A stretch of DNA of 64,000 nucleotides from Ursidibacter arcticus (GTDB lineage Bacteria; Pseudomonadota; Gammaproteobacteria; Enterobacterales; Pasteurellaceae): assembly GCF_009761375.1 (NCBI RefSeq), contig NZ_LEKM01000221.1, positions 34,930 to 98,929 on the forward strand, read 5' to 3'. This document shows positions 56,549 through 64,000 of the stretch, in pieces. The stretch's first letter is position 1. The number at the start of each line of letters is the position of its first letter. The translations under genes were made by a program, and so were the position numbers. The notes beneath the pieces were generated by a model. The model was not told the DNA's origin and ran no database searches. It saw only the letters and a list, made by a program, of their open reading frames with translations.

Positions 56549-57514
56549 TTATTTGGTTCCTGCAAACCCAATAGATGCTTCAGCATCTTCAGCTTTCCAA
56601 TCTTCTTTTAGAGTAAATACCGTTCCGCTAATTTCTTCTGCATTTGGACCGAAGAACTGCAAATGGTAACTTTTAACAGTTTTATCGTCAGTTGCTTTTT
56701 CTGCTTTCGCTGTGCCAAAAATACCTAATTGGTTTTCTTTAAAGTATTCTGTGATGTATTTATGTTTATTTTCTGTTGTTGTGGTGATGTCGCCTTTTTC
56801 TAAATTAATTTTTCCAACATTGTCAATTCCTGTAATTTCACCATATCCTTGCTTTTTATCAAAATCAACGTGATAAACTAGATTTCCTTGCTGATCTTTG
56901 TCAAAAGCAATTCCATTGTACTTAACGCTTCCTAATTTAGGTAATTCATTCTCTTTGGTGTTATAACCAACCACATCTTCTATTTCAAAAACCTTAGTCT
57001 CGGTCATAATATTTCTATTTTGGTCTCGTACAGATGCCGCAGTTTCGAGATTTCCAACAATTGCAGAATATTGCTGATTATAAACTCGCCAAAATCCCTT
57101 TTCATTCCAATGCTCGTTTTCAATATTAAAAGATTCTTCCCAATTTTCTTGCGAAAGTTTGTAACGTGGGAATAAATCAAGTTCAATATCGTTGTGACCA
57201 TAATCTTTACCAAGAATAATAAACTTATGATTTTTCACTGGTTTTTCATCAATTGAAATGGTAGCAGTGGATGTTTTCTTTTCGACCTTAATATTTTCTC
57301 CTAATTTATCTAGTGTACCTAATTGTGGAGCAGAAGATGCTTGTGAAGAAGTAGCAGAGTTGTTATTCGGTGAATTATTTAAAGTAGATGTATTTGATGA
57401 TATGTTATTTTTCTCCATATTTGATGATGCTGGCGAACCATTAGACCCTGAACTACAAGCTGTTACTGATAGTATTGTTAAACTTAATAGAGATAATGAG
57501 ATTGATGTTTTCAT
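56549..57514 (-). CDS. TbpB-like, Slam-dependent-type surface lipoprotein
   Basis: 321 residues. Lipoprotein signal ending LSVTAC (Cys20), then a long Asn/Ser-rich spacer (about 21-70) as in surface-anchored lipoproteins. The C-terminal part has the TbpB-type 8-strand barrel pattern: VDFDKKQGYGEITG, then YHLQFFGPNAEEISGTVF, ending IGFAGTK, a signature of TbpB, HpuA and factor-H-binding-like proteins exported by Slam. No slam gene is in the window. Convergent with the receptor gene, so possibly its co-receptor, but not in one operon. Confidence 0.82.
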   Translation of the reverse strand: MKTSISLSLLSLTILSVTACSSGSNGSPASSNMEKNNISSNTSTLNNSPNNNSATSSQASSAPQLGTLDKLGENIKVEKKTSTATISIDEKPVKNHKFIILGKDYGHNDIELDLFPRYKLSQENWEESFNIENEHWNEKGFWRVYNQQYSAIVGNLETAASVRDQNRNIMTETKVFEIEDVVGYNTKENELPKLGSVKYNGIAFDKDQQGNLVYHVDFDKKQGYGEITGIDNVGKINLEKGDITTTTENKHKYITEYFKENQLGIFGTAKAEKATDDKTVKSYHLQFFGPNAEEISGTVFTLKEDWKAEDAEASIGFAGTK

Positions 57515-57585
57515 AAAATTTGCTCCAAGTTAGAAAATATAGCGGTAGTCCATCATATACCAACTAACCGTCTATAAGCAAACTA

Positions 57586-57601
57586 ATGCAAACGTTTGCG
57601 T
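57586..57601 (+). promoter_or_regulatory. PurR operator of purL
   Basis: ATGCAAACGTTTGCGT contains the perfect palindrome GCAAACGTTTGC (57588-57599). It lies just before a -10 TATAAT at 57609, so bound PurR would block the promoter. Confidence 0.88.
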
Positions 57602-57651
57602 AATGGGGTATAATCACGCCAATTTTCTTACATTTTTATGGAACTTCAGCA

Positions 57652-60600
57652 ATGACTGTACAAACTTTTCGTGGCTCTCCAGCCCTATCAGAATTTCGTT
57701 TAAATCAACTTTCTCAAAAATTCCAACAACAGCAATTACCTGTTAAGTCCGTTTATGCGGAATATTTGCATTTTGTTGAGCTAAACGCACCGCTTACAGA
57801 TGCAGAAACAGTCAAAATTCAAGAATTATTACATTACGGTCCAACGCTTGCAGAGCACGAGCCAGTTGGTTTTTGTTTAATTGTTACACCTCGTGTGGGG
57901 ACAATTTCATCTTGGTCTTCAAAAGCCACAGATATTGCCCATAACTGCGGTTTAAAAGCAGTAGATCGTATTGAGCGTGGTTTAGCCTACTATTTTGAGT
58001 TTAGTTCAGAGCCAACAGCAGAGCAGATCGACACCTTAAAAGGCTTACTACACGACCGTATGTTAGAGACGGTATTAGACAACGTAGAACAAGGTGCAAC
58101 ATTATTTACTCAGCACGAGCCAAAACCCTTTACTACTGTTGATATTTTAGCAGGCGGTCGTAAAGCCCTAGAAGAAGCGAATATCAATTTAGGTTTAGCG
58201 TTAGCCGAAGATGAAATTGATTATTTGGTGGAGAATTTTACCGCACTTGGTCGTAACCCGAATGATATTGAGCTATATATGTTTGCTCAAGCGAACTCAG
58301 AGCATTGTCGCCATAAAATCTTTAATGCGGATTGGACAATTGACGGTCAAAAACAAGAAAAATCATTATTCAAAATGATCAAAAACACCTTCGAGAAAAC
58401 CCCAGATTATGTGCTTTCTGCGTATAAAGATAATGCGGCGGTAATGGAAGGTTCAACGGTTGGACGTTTCTTCCCTGATCAAGACGGACAATACCGTTAT
58501 CACAATGAAGATGCTCATATTTTAATGAAAGTGGAAACACACAACCACCCAACAGCAATTTCACCTTTCCCTGGGGCTGCAACAGGCTCGGGCGGTGAAA
58601 TTCGTGATGAAGGGGCAACAGGTCGTGGTGCAAAACCAAAAGCAGGCTTAACTGGCTTTTCGGTCTCTAACTTGGTGATCCCAAACTTTGAACAACCTTG
58701 GGAAAATCCACTCTCAAAACCAAACCGTATTGCGTCTGCATTAGATATTATGATTGAAGGTCCACTTGGTGGTGCGGCATTTAACAATGAATTTGGTCGT
58801 CCTGCATTACTTGGCTACTTCCGTACTTATGAAGAAAAAGTGAACAGCTTTGGTGGCATCGAGACGCGTGGCTACCATAAACCGATTATGCTTGCAGGCG
58901 GTATTGGTAACATTCGTGCGGAACACGTTCAAAAAGGGGAAATCCCAGTTGGTGCGAAGCTAATCGTGCTTGGTGGCCCCGCGATGAATATCGGCTTAGG
59001 CGGCGGTGCGGCATCATCAATGGCATCAGGTAAATCCAAAGAAGATTTAGATTTCGCTTCAGTTCAACGTGAAAATCCTGAAATGGAACGCCGTTGCCAA
59101 GAAGTGATCGACCGTTGTTGGCAACTTGGCGAAGATAACCCAATCCTATTTATTCACGATGTGGGTGCAGGCGGTTTATCGAATGCAATGCCTGAATTAG
59201 TCCACGATGGCGAGCGTGGCGGTAAATTTGATCTACGTTCTATCCTGTGTGATGAAAAAGGAATGTCGCCATTAGAAATTTGGTGTAACGAATCACAAGA
59301 ACGCTATGTATTAGCGGTTGCACCTGAAAAACTCGAATTATTTACCGCACTTTGCGAGCGTGAGCGTGCACCTTTTGCGGTTATCGGTGAAGCAACCGAA
59401 GAAAAACACTTAACCCTTGCAGATAGCCATTTTGAGAATAAGCCGATTGACTTGCCAATGAATGTATTACTTGGCAAAACACCAAAAATGCACCGCCAAG
59501 TTTCGTCAAAAACTGTGGAAAACCCACCGCTTGCACAAGATGATATTCAACTAAAAGAGGCATTCCATCGTGTATTACGTTTGCCTGTGGTTGCGGAAAA
59601 AACATTCTTAATCACCATTGGCGACCGCTCTATAACAGCAATGGTTGCTCGTGATCAGATGGTCGGTCCTTGGCAAATTCCAGTGGCAGACTGTGCCGTC
59701 ACTACTGCAAGTTTAGACAGCTACCACGGTGAAGCAATGTCAATGGGTGAACGTGCACCTGTTGCATTATTAGATTTTGGGGCATCTGCTCGCTTGGCTG
59801 TCGCTGAAAGCATTACCAACATTGCAGCAACAGATATCGGTGATATTAAACGCATTAAACTTTCTGCAAACTGGATGTCGGCGGCAGGTCATACGGGCGA
59901 AGATGCGGGCTTATATGAAGCGGTAAAAGCAGTGGGTGAAGAGCTTTGTCCTGCGTTAGGCATTACGATTCCTGTGGGTAAAGACTCAATGTCAATGCGT
60001 ACCACTTGGGAAGAAAATGGCGAACAAAAAGCCGTTACCGCACCGCTTTCACTGGTTATTTCAGCCTTTGCTCGTGTCGAAGATGTGCGTAAAACGGTTA
60101 CGCCACAACTGCGTACCGATAAAGGAGCCACTCGCTTATTATTGATTGACTTAGGCGAAGGAAACAATCGCTTAGGTGCAACAGCACTGGCACAAGTTTA
60201 CAAACAACTAGGCGACAAACCTGCTGATGTGGTCAATGTTGCAACCTTGAAAAACTTCTTCAATGCAATGCAAGCACTTGTTTCTGAAAGGAAATTACTT
60301 GCTTACCACGACCGTTCAGACGGTGGTTTAATTACGACCTTAGCGGAAATGGCATTCGCAGGTAACTGTGGTGTAGAAGTTGATATCAGTGCCTTAGGTG
60401 ATAACGATTTAGCGGTATTATTTAACGAAGAACTTGGTGCAGTAATCCAAATTGCTGACAGCGACTTTGCCAAAGTGCGTGAAATTCTCCAAGCACACAA
60501 CTTACTCAATATCACTAAAGAATTAGGGGCAGTGGTAGCTGAAGACCGTTTCGACATCAGTCGTGGTACACGCAAATTACTCAGCGAAAAACGTTCTGAA

Positions 60601-61548
60601 TTGCGTGGAATTTGGGCAGAATTAACCCATCAAATGCAACGTTTGCGTGATAACCCTGAATGTGCAGATCAAGAATTTGAGACGAAAAAAGACCCGAATA
60701 ACAAAGGGTTATCAGTTCACTTAACCTACGATATCAACGAAGATATTACCGCACCTTATATCAATAAAGGGGTAAAACCAACCATCGCAATCTTGCGTGA
60801 ACAAGGTGTAAACAGCCATTACGAAATGGCGGCAGCTTTTGACAGAGCAGGATTTAACAGTATTGACGTACATATGAGCGATCTGATGAGCGGACGCAGA
60901 AACTTAAAAGATTTCAATGCGTTAGTGGCTTGTGGTGGATTCTCTTATGGCGACGTATTAGGTGCAGGTGGCGGTTGGGCGAAATCGATCTTATTCAACC
61001 CAATGTTGCGTGATCAATTCAGTCAATTCTTCGCAAACCCAAATACCTTAACTCTTGGTGTATGTAACGGTTGTCAAATGGTGTCCAACCTAGCGGAAAT
61101 CATTCCGGGTACAGAAAACTGGCCACGTTTCGTACGTAACAAATCCGAACGCTATGAAGCACGAGTTGGCTTAGTTCGTATTAACGACACCAACAACCAC
61201 TGGTTCGCAGGAATGGCTGGCTCGCATATGCCGATTGCTGTTGCTCACGGCGAAGGGTTGGCGGAATTCAAGCGGGCAGATCAGCTCAATAATTTGCAAG
61301 CACAAAACCTCGTGATTGCCCAATACATCGACAACAACCTACAACCGACCGAAGTGTACCCAGCCAACCCGAACGGCTCGGCTCAAGGTATCACTGCAAT
61401 CGGTAACACAGACGGACGTGTTGCGATTATGATGCCTCACCCAGAGCGTGTATTCCGCACCGTCAGCAACTCTTGGCACCCAGAAGACTGGAGCGAAGAC
61501 GGCGCGTGGATGAGATTGTTTAGGAATGCGAGGGTTTCATTAAAATAA
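57652..61548 (+). CDS. purL: Phosphoribosylformylglycinamidine synthase
   Basis: 1298 residues, the large single-chain form. N-terminal PurS-like domain, synthetase halves ([52 protein letters not shown]) and a C-terminal glutaminase with the nucleophile in [13 protein letters not shown] (near 1140) and the triad His-Pro-Glu in [10 protein letters not shown]. Step 4 of purine synthesis: FGAR to FGAM with glutamine and ATP. Regulated by PurR at the palindrome upstream. Terminator follows. Confidence 0.97.
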   Translation: MTVQTFRGSPALSEFRLNQLSQKFQQQQLPVKSVYAEYLHFVELNAPLTDAETVKIQELLHYGPTLAEHEPVGFCLIVTPRVGTISSWSSKATDIAHNCGLKAVDRIERGLAYYFEFSSEPTAEQIDTLKGLLHDRMLETVLDNVEQGATLFTQHEPKPFTTVDILAGGRKALEEANINLGLALAEDEIDYLVENFTALGRNPNDIELYMFAQANSEHCRHKIFNADWTIDGQKQEKSLFKMIKNTFEKTPDYVLSAYKDNAAVMEGSTVGRFFPDQDGQYRYHNEDAHILMKVETHNHPTAISPFPGAATGSGGEIRDEGATGRGAKPKAGLTGFSVSNLVIPNFEQPWENPLSKPNRIASALDIMIEGPLGGAAFNNEFGRPALLGYFRTYEEKVNSFGGIETRGYHKPIMLAGGIGNIRAEHVQKGEIPVGAKLIVLGGPAMNIGLGGGAASSMASGKSKEDLDFASVQRENPEMERRCQEVIDRCWQLGEDNPILFIHDVGAGGLSNAMPELVHDGERGGKFDLRSILCDEKGMSPLEIWCNESQERYVLAVAPEKLELFTALCERERAPFAVIGEATEEKHLTLADSHFENKPIDLPMNVLLGKTPKMHRQVSSKTVENPPLAQDDIQLKEAFHRVLRLPVVAEKTFLITIGDRSITAMVARDQMVGPWQIPVADCAVTTASLDSYHGEAMSMGERAPVALLDFGASARLAVAESITNIAATDIGDIKRIKLSANWMSAAGHTGEDAGLYEAVKAVGEELCPALGITIPVGKDSMSMRTTWEENGEQKAVTAPLSLVISAFARVEDVRKTVTPQLRTDKGATRLLLIDLGEGNNRLGATALAQVYKQLGDKPADVVNVATLKNFFNAMQALVSERKLLAYHDRSDGGLITTLAEMAFAGNCGVEVDISALGDNDLAVLFNEELGAVIQIADSDFAKVREILQAHNLLNITKELGAVVAEDRFDISRGTRKLLSEKRSELRGIWAELTHQMQRLRDNPECADQEFETKKDPNNKGLSVHLTYDINEDITAPYINKGVKPTIAILREQGVNSHYEMAAAFDRAGFNSIDVHMSDLMSGRRNLKDFNALVACGGFSYGDVLGAGGGWAKSILFNPMLRDQFSQFFANPNTLTLGVCNGCQMVSNLAEIIPGTENWPRFVRNKSERYEARVGLVRINDTNNHWFAGMAGSHMPIAVAHGEGLAEFKRADQLNNLQAQNLVIAQYIDNNLQPTEVYPANPNGSAQGITAIGNTDGRVAIMMPHPERVFRTVSNSWHPEDWSEDGAWMRLFRNARVSLK

Positions 61549-61565
61549 TCTAAGTTAGAAATGAT

Positions 61566-61593
61566 AGCACTTGTCTCTGATGAGTGCTTTTTT
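61566..61593 (+). terminator. Terminator after purL
   Basis: AGCACT and AGTGCT pair across 11 bases, followed by TTTTTT, 18 bases after the purL stop. Confidence 0.8.
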
Positions 61594-61618
61594 ATTATAC
61601 TTTTTATTATCCTGCTCA

Positions 61619-61708
61619 AGACTGTTCGTCTAATAGGTAAGACCCCTGCCCTTTATATTTATTTTTTCAATATTGCAGGAAATGTTGGTTCGAATCCCTT
61701 CACAGTCA
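61619..61708 (+). other. tRNA-Glu-like sequence with a 25-nt anticodon loop
   Basis: Acceptor strands GACTGT (61620-61625) and ACAGTC (61102+600 numbering: 61702-61707) pair perfectly. TC then D-stem GTCT (61628-61631) pairs with AGAC (61640-61643) around AATAGGTA. Anticodon stem CCTGC (61645-61649) pairs with GCAGG (61675-61679). T-loop region GGTTCGAATCC (61687-61697) is canonical. The TTCGTCTAA opening is that of tRNA-Glu. Defects: the anticodon loop is 25 nt instead of 7, the T-stem has only two or three pairs, and no CCA is encoded. It may be a decayed tRNA, an attachment-site remnant, or a structured RNA using the tRNA shape. Confidence 0.6.
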
Positions 61709-61719
61709 AAAGAGTATCT

Positions 61720-62550
61720 ATGAATAGCGAAAACAATTGTAACAAAAGCCCTTTCTTAAAATATTTCCTTGACGAAATTGGAAAATCAGTGATTTCAATA
61801 AATACAATTTACGTCGGGCTTGAAGGCGTATCCAATCGTAAAGTTGAGAAACCTGATTCATTATCTATATATTGGAATCCAAAAGACTTAAAAAAAGCTT
61901 CTGAGGATGCAAAGTATTATATTTTCCATTCATCCCTTGTATATATACAAACATTGATATTATCTTATTTTAAATCGGTTAATAAAATATCTAAGATTTA
62001 TAAAGAATCAAGCTCTGATGCGAAAGATAAGATAAAAGATATTTTTATATTTGTAAAAGAGAAGGATAAGAGTAATGAATTAGAAGTATATTGGGAAAAA
62101 ATTTTAATATTACTTGTTGACTGGAGGAATAAGATTGTACATCAGAAGAATGACCACAAGATAGATCTCGATCTTTTTTCAGAAAAAGAATGCTCAAAAA
62201 TAAAAGAAAAACATGCAAACATTGATATAAAAAAAACAATTCAACACTATAATGCTAATAAGATTACTCTCAAAGATATTACAACAATAATTTCTATATC
62301 AATTAATAGTGTTAGAACAATAGATAAGATTATATTTTCTGAAGTTTTTTCTGATATTAATAATTTAATAAATTTCATTGAGGAAGAAAATTTAAAGTTA
62401 CTATTGAGGATACTATCTACTAGTTCAGTAGAAAAAAAATTAAGTAAGTTTAATAATTTTATGCAACGTAATTATAGAATCAAGATTAGTCCTGATAAAA
62501 TTAATTTGGAAATTTTAAAACAATCTATATCAAAAAAGTTAGCCAAATAA
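61720..62550 (+). CDS. Orphan protein with a HEPN-type Rx4H motif
   Basis: 276 residues from ATG 61720 (AAAAGAG 7 bases before it); the frame stays open upstream to 61561, but that part spans the purL terminator and the tRNA-like element. No signal peptide or clear membrane helix. Mostly helical and Lys/Ile/Ser-rich. LVDWRNKIVHQ gives Arg136 and His141, the Rx4H motif of HEPN domains, whose catalytic members are RNases, many in defence or toxin systems and some acting on tRNA anticodon loops. No nucleotidyltransferase (MNT) partner is adjacent. Very AT-rich compared with purL and free of uptake signals: likely acquired. RNase function is inference from one motif. Confidence 0.65.
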   Translation: MNSENNCNKSPFLKYFLDEIGKSVISINTIYVGLEGVSNRKVEKPDSLSIYWNPKDLKKASEDAKYYIFHSSLVYIQTLILSYFKSVNKISKIYKESSSDAKDKIKDIFIFVKEKDKSNELEVYWEKILILLVDWRNKIVHQKNDHKIDLDLFSEKECSKIKEKHANIDIKKTIQHYNANKITLKDITTIISISINSVRTIDKIIFSEVFSDINNLINFIEEENLKLLLRILSTSSVEKKLSKFNNFMQRNYRIKISPDKINLEILKQSISKKLAK

Positions 62551-62594
62551 AATTTATTATCTATAGATGCGCCCCCGATGGCGCTCGTGTCCAC

Positions 62595-63835
62595 ACCACA
62601 ACTGTTCGAAACCTTAAAAAGTAGTAAACTATCGGCATATTGACTAATGACAATGGGTATAAAAAATGAAACTGAGAGAAATCTTAAGCTATGTGCCACG
62701 AGAAAAACTGGTTGAATTTGGGCTGGAATATAAAGTCGATAGACAGGTAAAAAACTGCGTGGTGAAGTGATGTTCTATTTATTACTCTTTTCATCTTTAA
62801 ATGTAAGAGAAAATAGCCTAAGAACATTAGAACAATTTTATAGTTCAGCCACTTTTACAGGATTATTTGATAAAAAAATAGAAAAAGCAAAATATAATTC
62901 AATCAGTGATAGGTTAAGAACTATTAATGTGAATTATTTTAAAGCTATTTTTGAAAGTGTATTTGAAAAATACGCCAGTAAATATTTAAGTAAGAAAGAT
63001 AATATCATTGCATTTGATTCAACAACAGTGATTTTATCCAGTAAATTACTAAAAGAAGGCATTAAAGTAGGAAGTAGTGACAATGTAAAGGGCGTTAAAT
63101 ATAGTGTTGCCTTTTCAGGCGTACCCGTTATGTCAAAATTATTTCGAGAGCGTGTTTATGCTTCAGAAGATATTGCCTTAAAAGAATTAATTTTAGATTC
63201 TCCTTTAAGTAAAGAGAATATTTTGTTATTTGATATGGGGATACAGTCACGAGCGAGCTTTGATGAGTTTAGTGATAAAGGCTTAAATTTTATTACTCGA
63301 GCCAGAAATGAGGTGAGATACCTTGAGCAAAGTAGTGCTCCTGATTCAATAGGTCAAGAAAATGAGACATTAATCATTGAGAGTGATTTAATGGTAAAGT
63401 TATTTAATAAAAAGAATAAAGAAACACAACATACTTTACGATTAATTAAGTGTAGATTAAAGCAAGAAGAAAAAAGTCTTTATTTTCTTACAAATAATAA
63501 GACATACAGTGCATTATAAATTGCAGAACTATATAAGAAACGTTGGGAAATTGAGGTTTTCTTTACGTTTTTGAAACAATATTTAAATTTTAGTCATTTA
63601 TTATCTCGCCACTATAATGGAATGCAAGTTGAAATGTATATGGCATTAATTTTGGCGATATTAATATTAGTTTATAAAAAGGAAAATAATTTATCTGGTT
63701 ATAAGATTCCGAAATTAAAAATGGCGTTAGAATTAGAAAGTTTATTAATAAAAGAAGTGGTTATTATTTGTGGCGGAGACCCAAACAGAGTTGATGATGT
63801 TTGGGTTCCGAGTTAGGGTTTCGAACAGTTGTGGT
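62595..63835 (+). mobile_element. Insertion sequence, IS4-family-like, 1241 bp, transposase inactive
   Basis: Ends are matching inverted repeats: ACCACAACTGTTCGAAACC at 62595 and its complement at 63817-63835. One transposase gene lies between. Flanks (ending GTGTCCAC, beginning CACAGACG) show no clear target-site duplication. The ends are intact, so it could still move if a transposase is supplied. Confidence 0.8.
62666..63816 (+). pseudogene. DDE transposase (IS4 family, DDE_Tnp_1), frameshifted and interrupted
   Basis: From ATG 62666 the frame reads MKLREILSYVPREKLVEFG and stops after 35 codons because one A is missing from the A-run at about 62751-62756; restoring it continues directly into the next frame (GEVMFYLLLFSSLN). 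A second lesion, TAA at 63517-63519, falls just before IAELYKKRWEIEVFF. Catalytic elements are otherwise there: Asp in IAFDSTTV, Asp in LLFDMGI, and the Y-x2-R-x3-E-x6-K motif in YKKRWEIEVFFTFLK. Restored length would be about 383 residues. Both lesions make it non-functional as read. Confidence 0.85.
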
Positions 63836-63874
63836 CACAGACGAGCCAGATTATTGACAAAGTCTTTTTTCATT

Positions 63875-63970
63875 CGGACGCCCAGCGTGGCGCCCCTACA
63901 AGGAAAGTTATAACCAATTGAAAAATAACAGATTTTATTTTGTTGTGTAGGGACGCCACGCTGGCGTCCG
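63875..63970. repeat. 96-bp imperfect palindrome, MITE-like
   Basis: A 25-base arm beginning CGGACGCCCAGCGTGGCG (63875-63899) faces a 24-base arm ending CACGCTGGCGTCCG (63947-63970), nearly complementary, around a 47-base AT-rich centre. The GC-rich arms stand out in AT-rich DNA. No gene inside. Confidence 0.7.
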
Positions 63971-64000
63971 TTTATTGAATACAACAAATTGGGGGGTTGT

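Noticed and set aside
61561..61719. N-terminal extension of the HEPN-motif gene
   Set aside because: The frame is open, but it spans the purL terminator and the tRNA-like element and has no ribosome-binding site; ATG 61720 is better placed.

Overview
The window looks like a chromosome segment of a Pasteurellaceae bacterium from the Actinobacillus pleuropneumoniae / Mannheimia / Bibersteinia side of the family. The DNA is AT-rich. The nine-base uptake signal ACAAGCGGT (or its complement ACCGCTTGT) recurs inside genes and, as inverted pairs, between them. Gene neighbourhoods match the family or its gamma-proteobacterial relatives: matP-lonH-fabA, comNOPQ-recC-ptrA, accBC, dnaQ-tRNA-Asp, hslR-hslO, rplKAJL.

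Layout. 1-1510: end of a TRAP transporter permease, then a universal stress protein. 1602-5971: accessory block with a restriction-modification system (two m5C methyltransferases around a nuclease-like gene) and a Phd/VapC toxin-antitoxin pair. 6143-21735: core genes fmt, znuA, matP, lonH, fabA, the competence pseudopilin operon comNOPQ with a CRP-S site, recC, ptrA, accB, accC. 21736-31520: tRNA-Asp, dnaQ, hslO, hslR, rho, aldA, rplL-rplJ-rplA-rplK, and two unrecognised genes. 31730-48494: two related sugar/AI-2 systems. rbsR, lldD and rbsDACBK come first, and then, converging on rbsK, the lsrK-lsrR operon with the divergent lsrACDBFG plus an rpe-like lsrE. 48612-53315: ptsG-like EIICB and a polar amino-acid ABC transporter. 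53457-57514: yagU, a Fur-box-preceded TonB-dependent receptor, and a convergent TbpB-like surface lipoprotein. 57652-61548: purL with a PurR box.

61549-64000 is a foreign-looking tail. It holds a tRNA-Glu-like sequence whose anticodon loop is 25 nt long. Twelve bases after it starts an AT-rich orphan gene whose product carries the Rx4H motif of HEPN ribonucleases. A decayed IS (frameshift plus nonsense) and a 96-bp imperfect palindrome follow. The tRNA-like element beside a HEPN gene is the best candidate for something undescribed.

How the genes fit together: the lsr and rbs clusters allow uptake and phosphorylation of ribose and AI-2 and breakdown of phospho-AI-2. Two CRP sites in the lsr control region, one before aldA, and an RbsR operator before rbsD tie this carbon block to cAMP and substrate. 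The competence genes and dense uptake signals mark a naturally transformable lineage, which could explain the accessory blocks. All calls are by reading the sequence; no database search was run.
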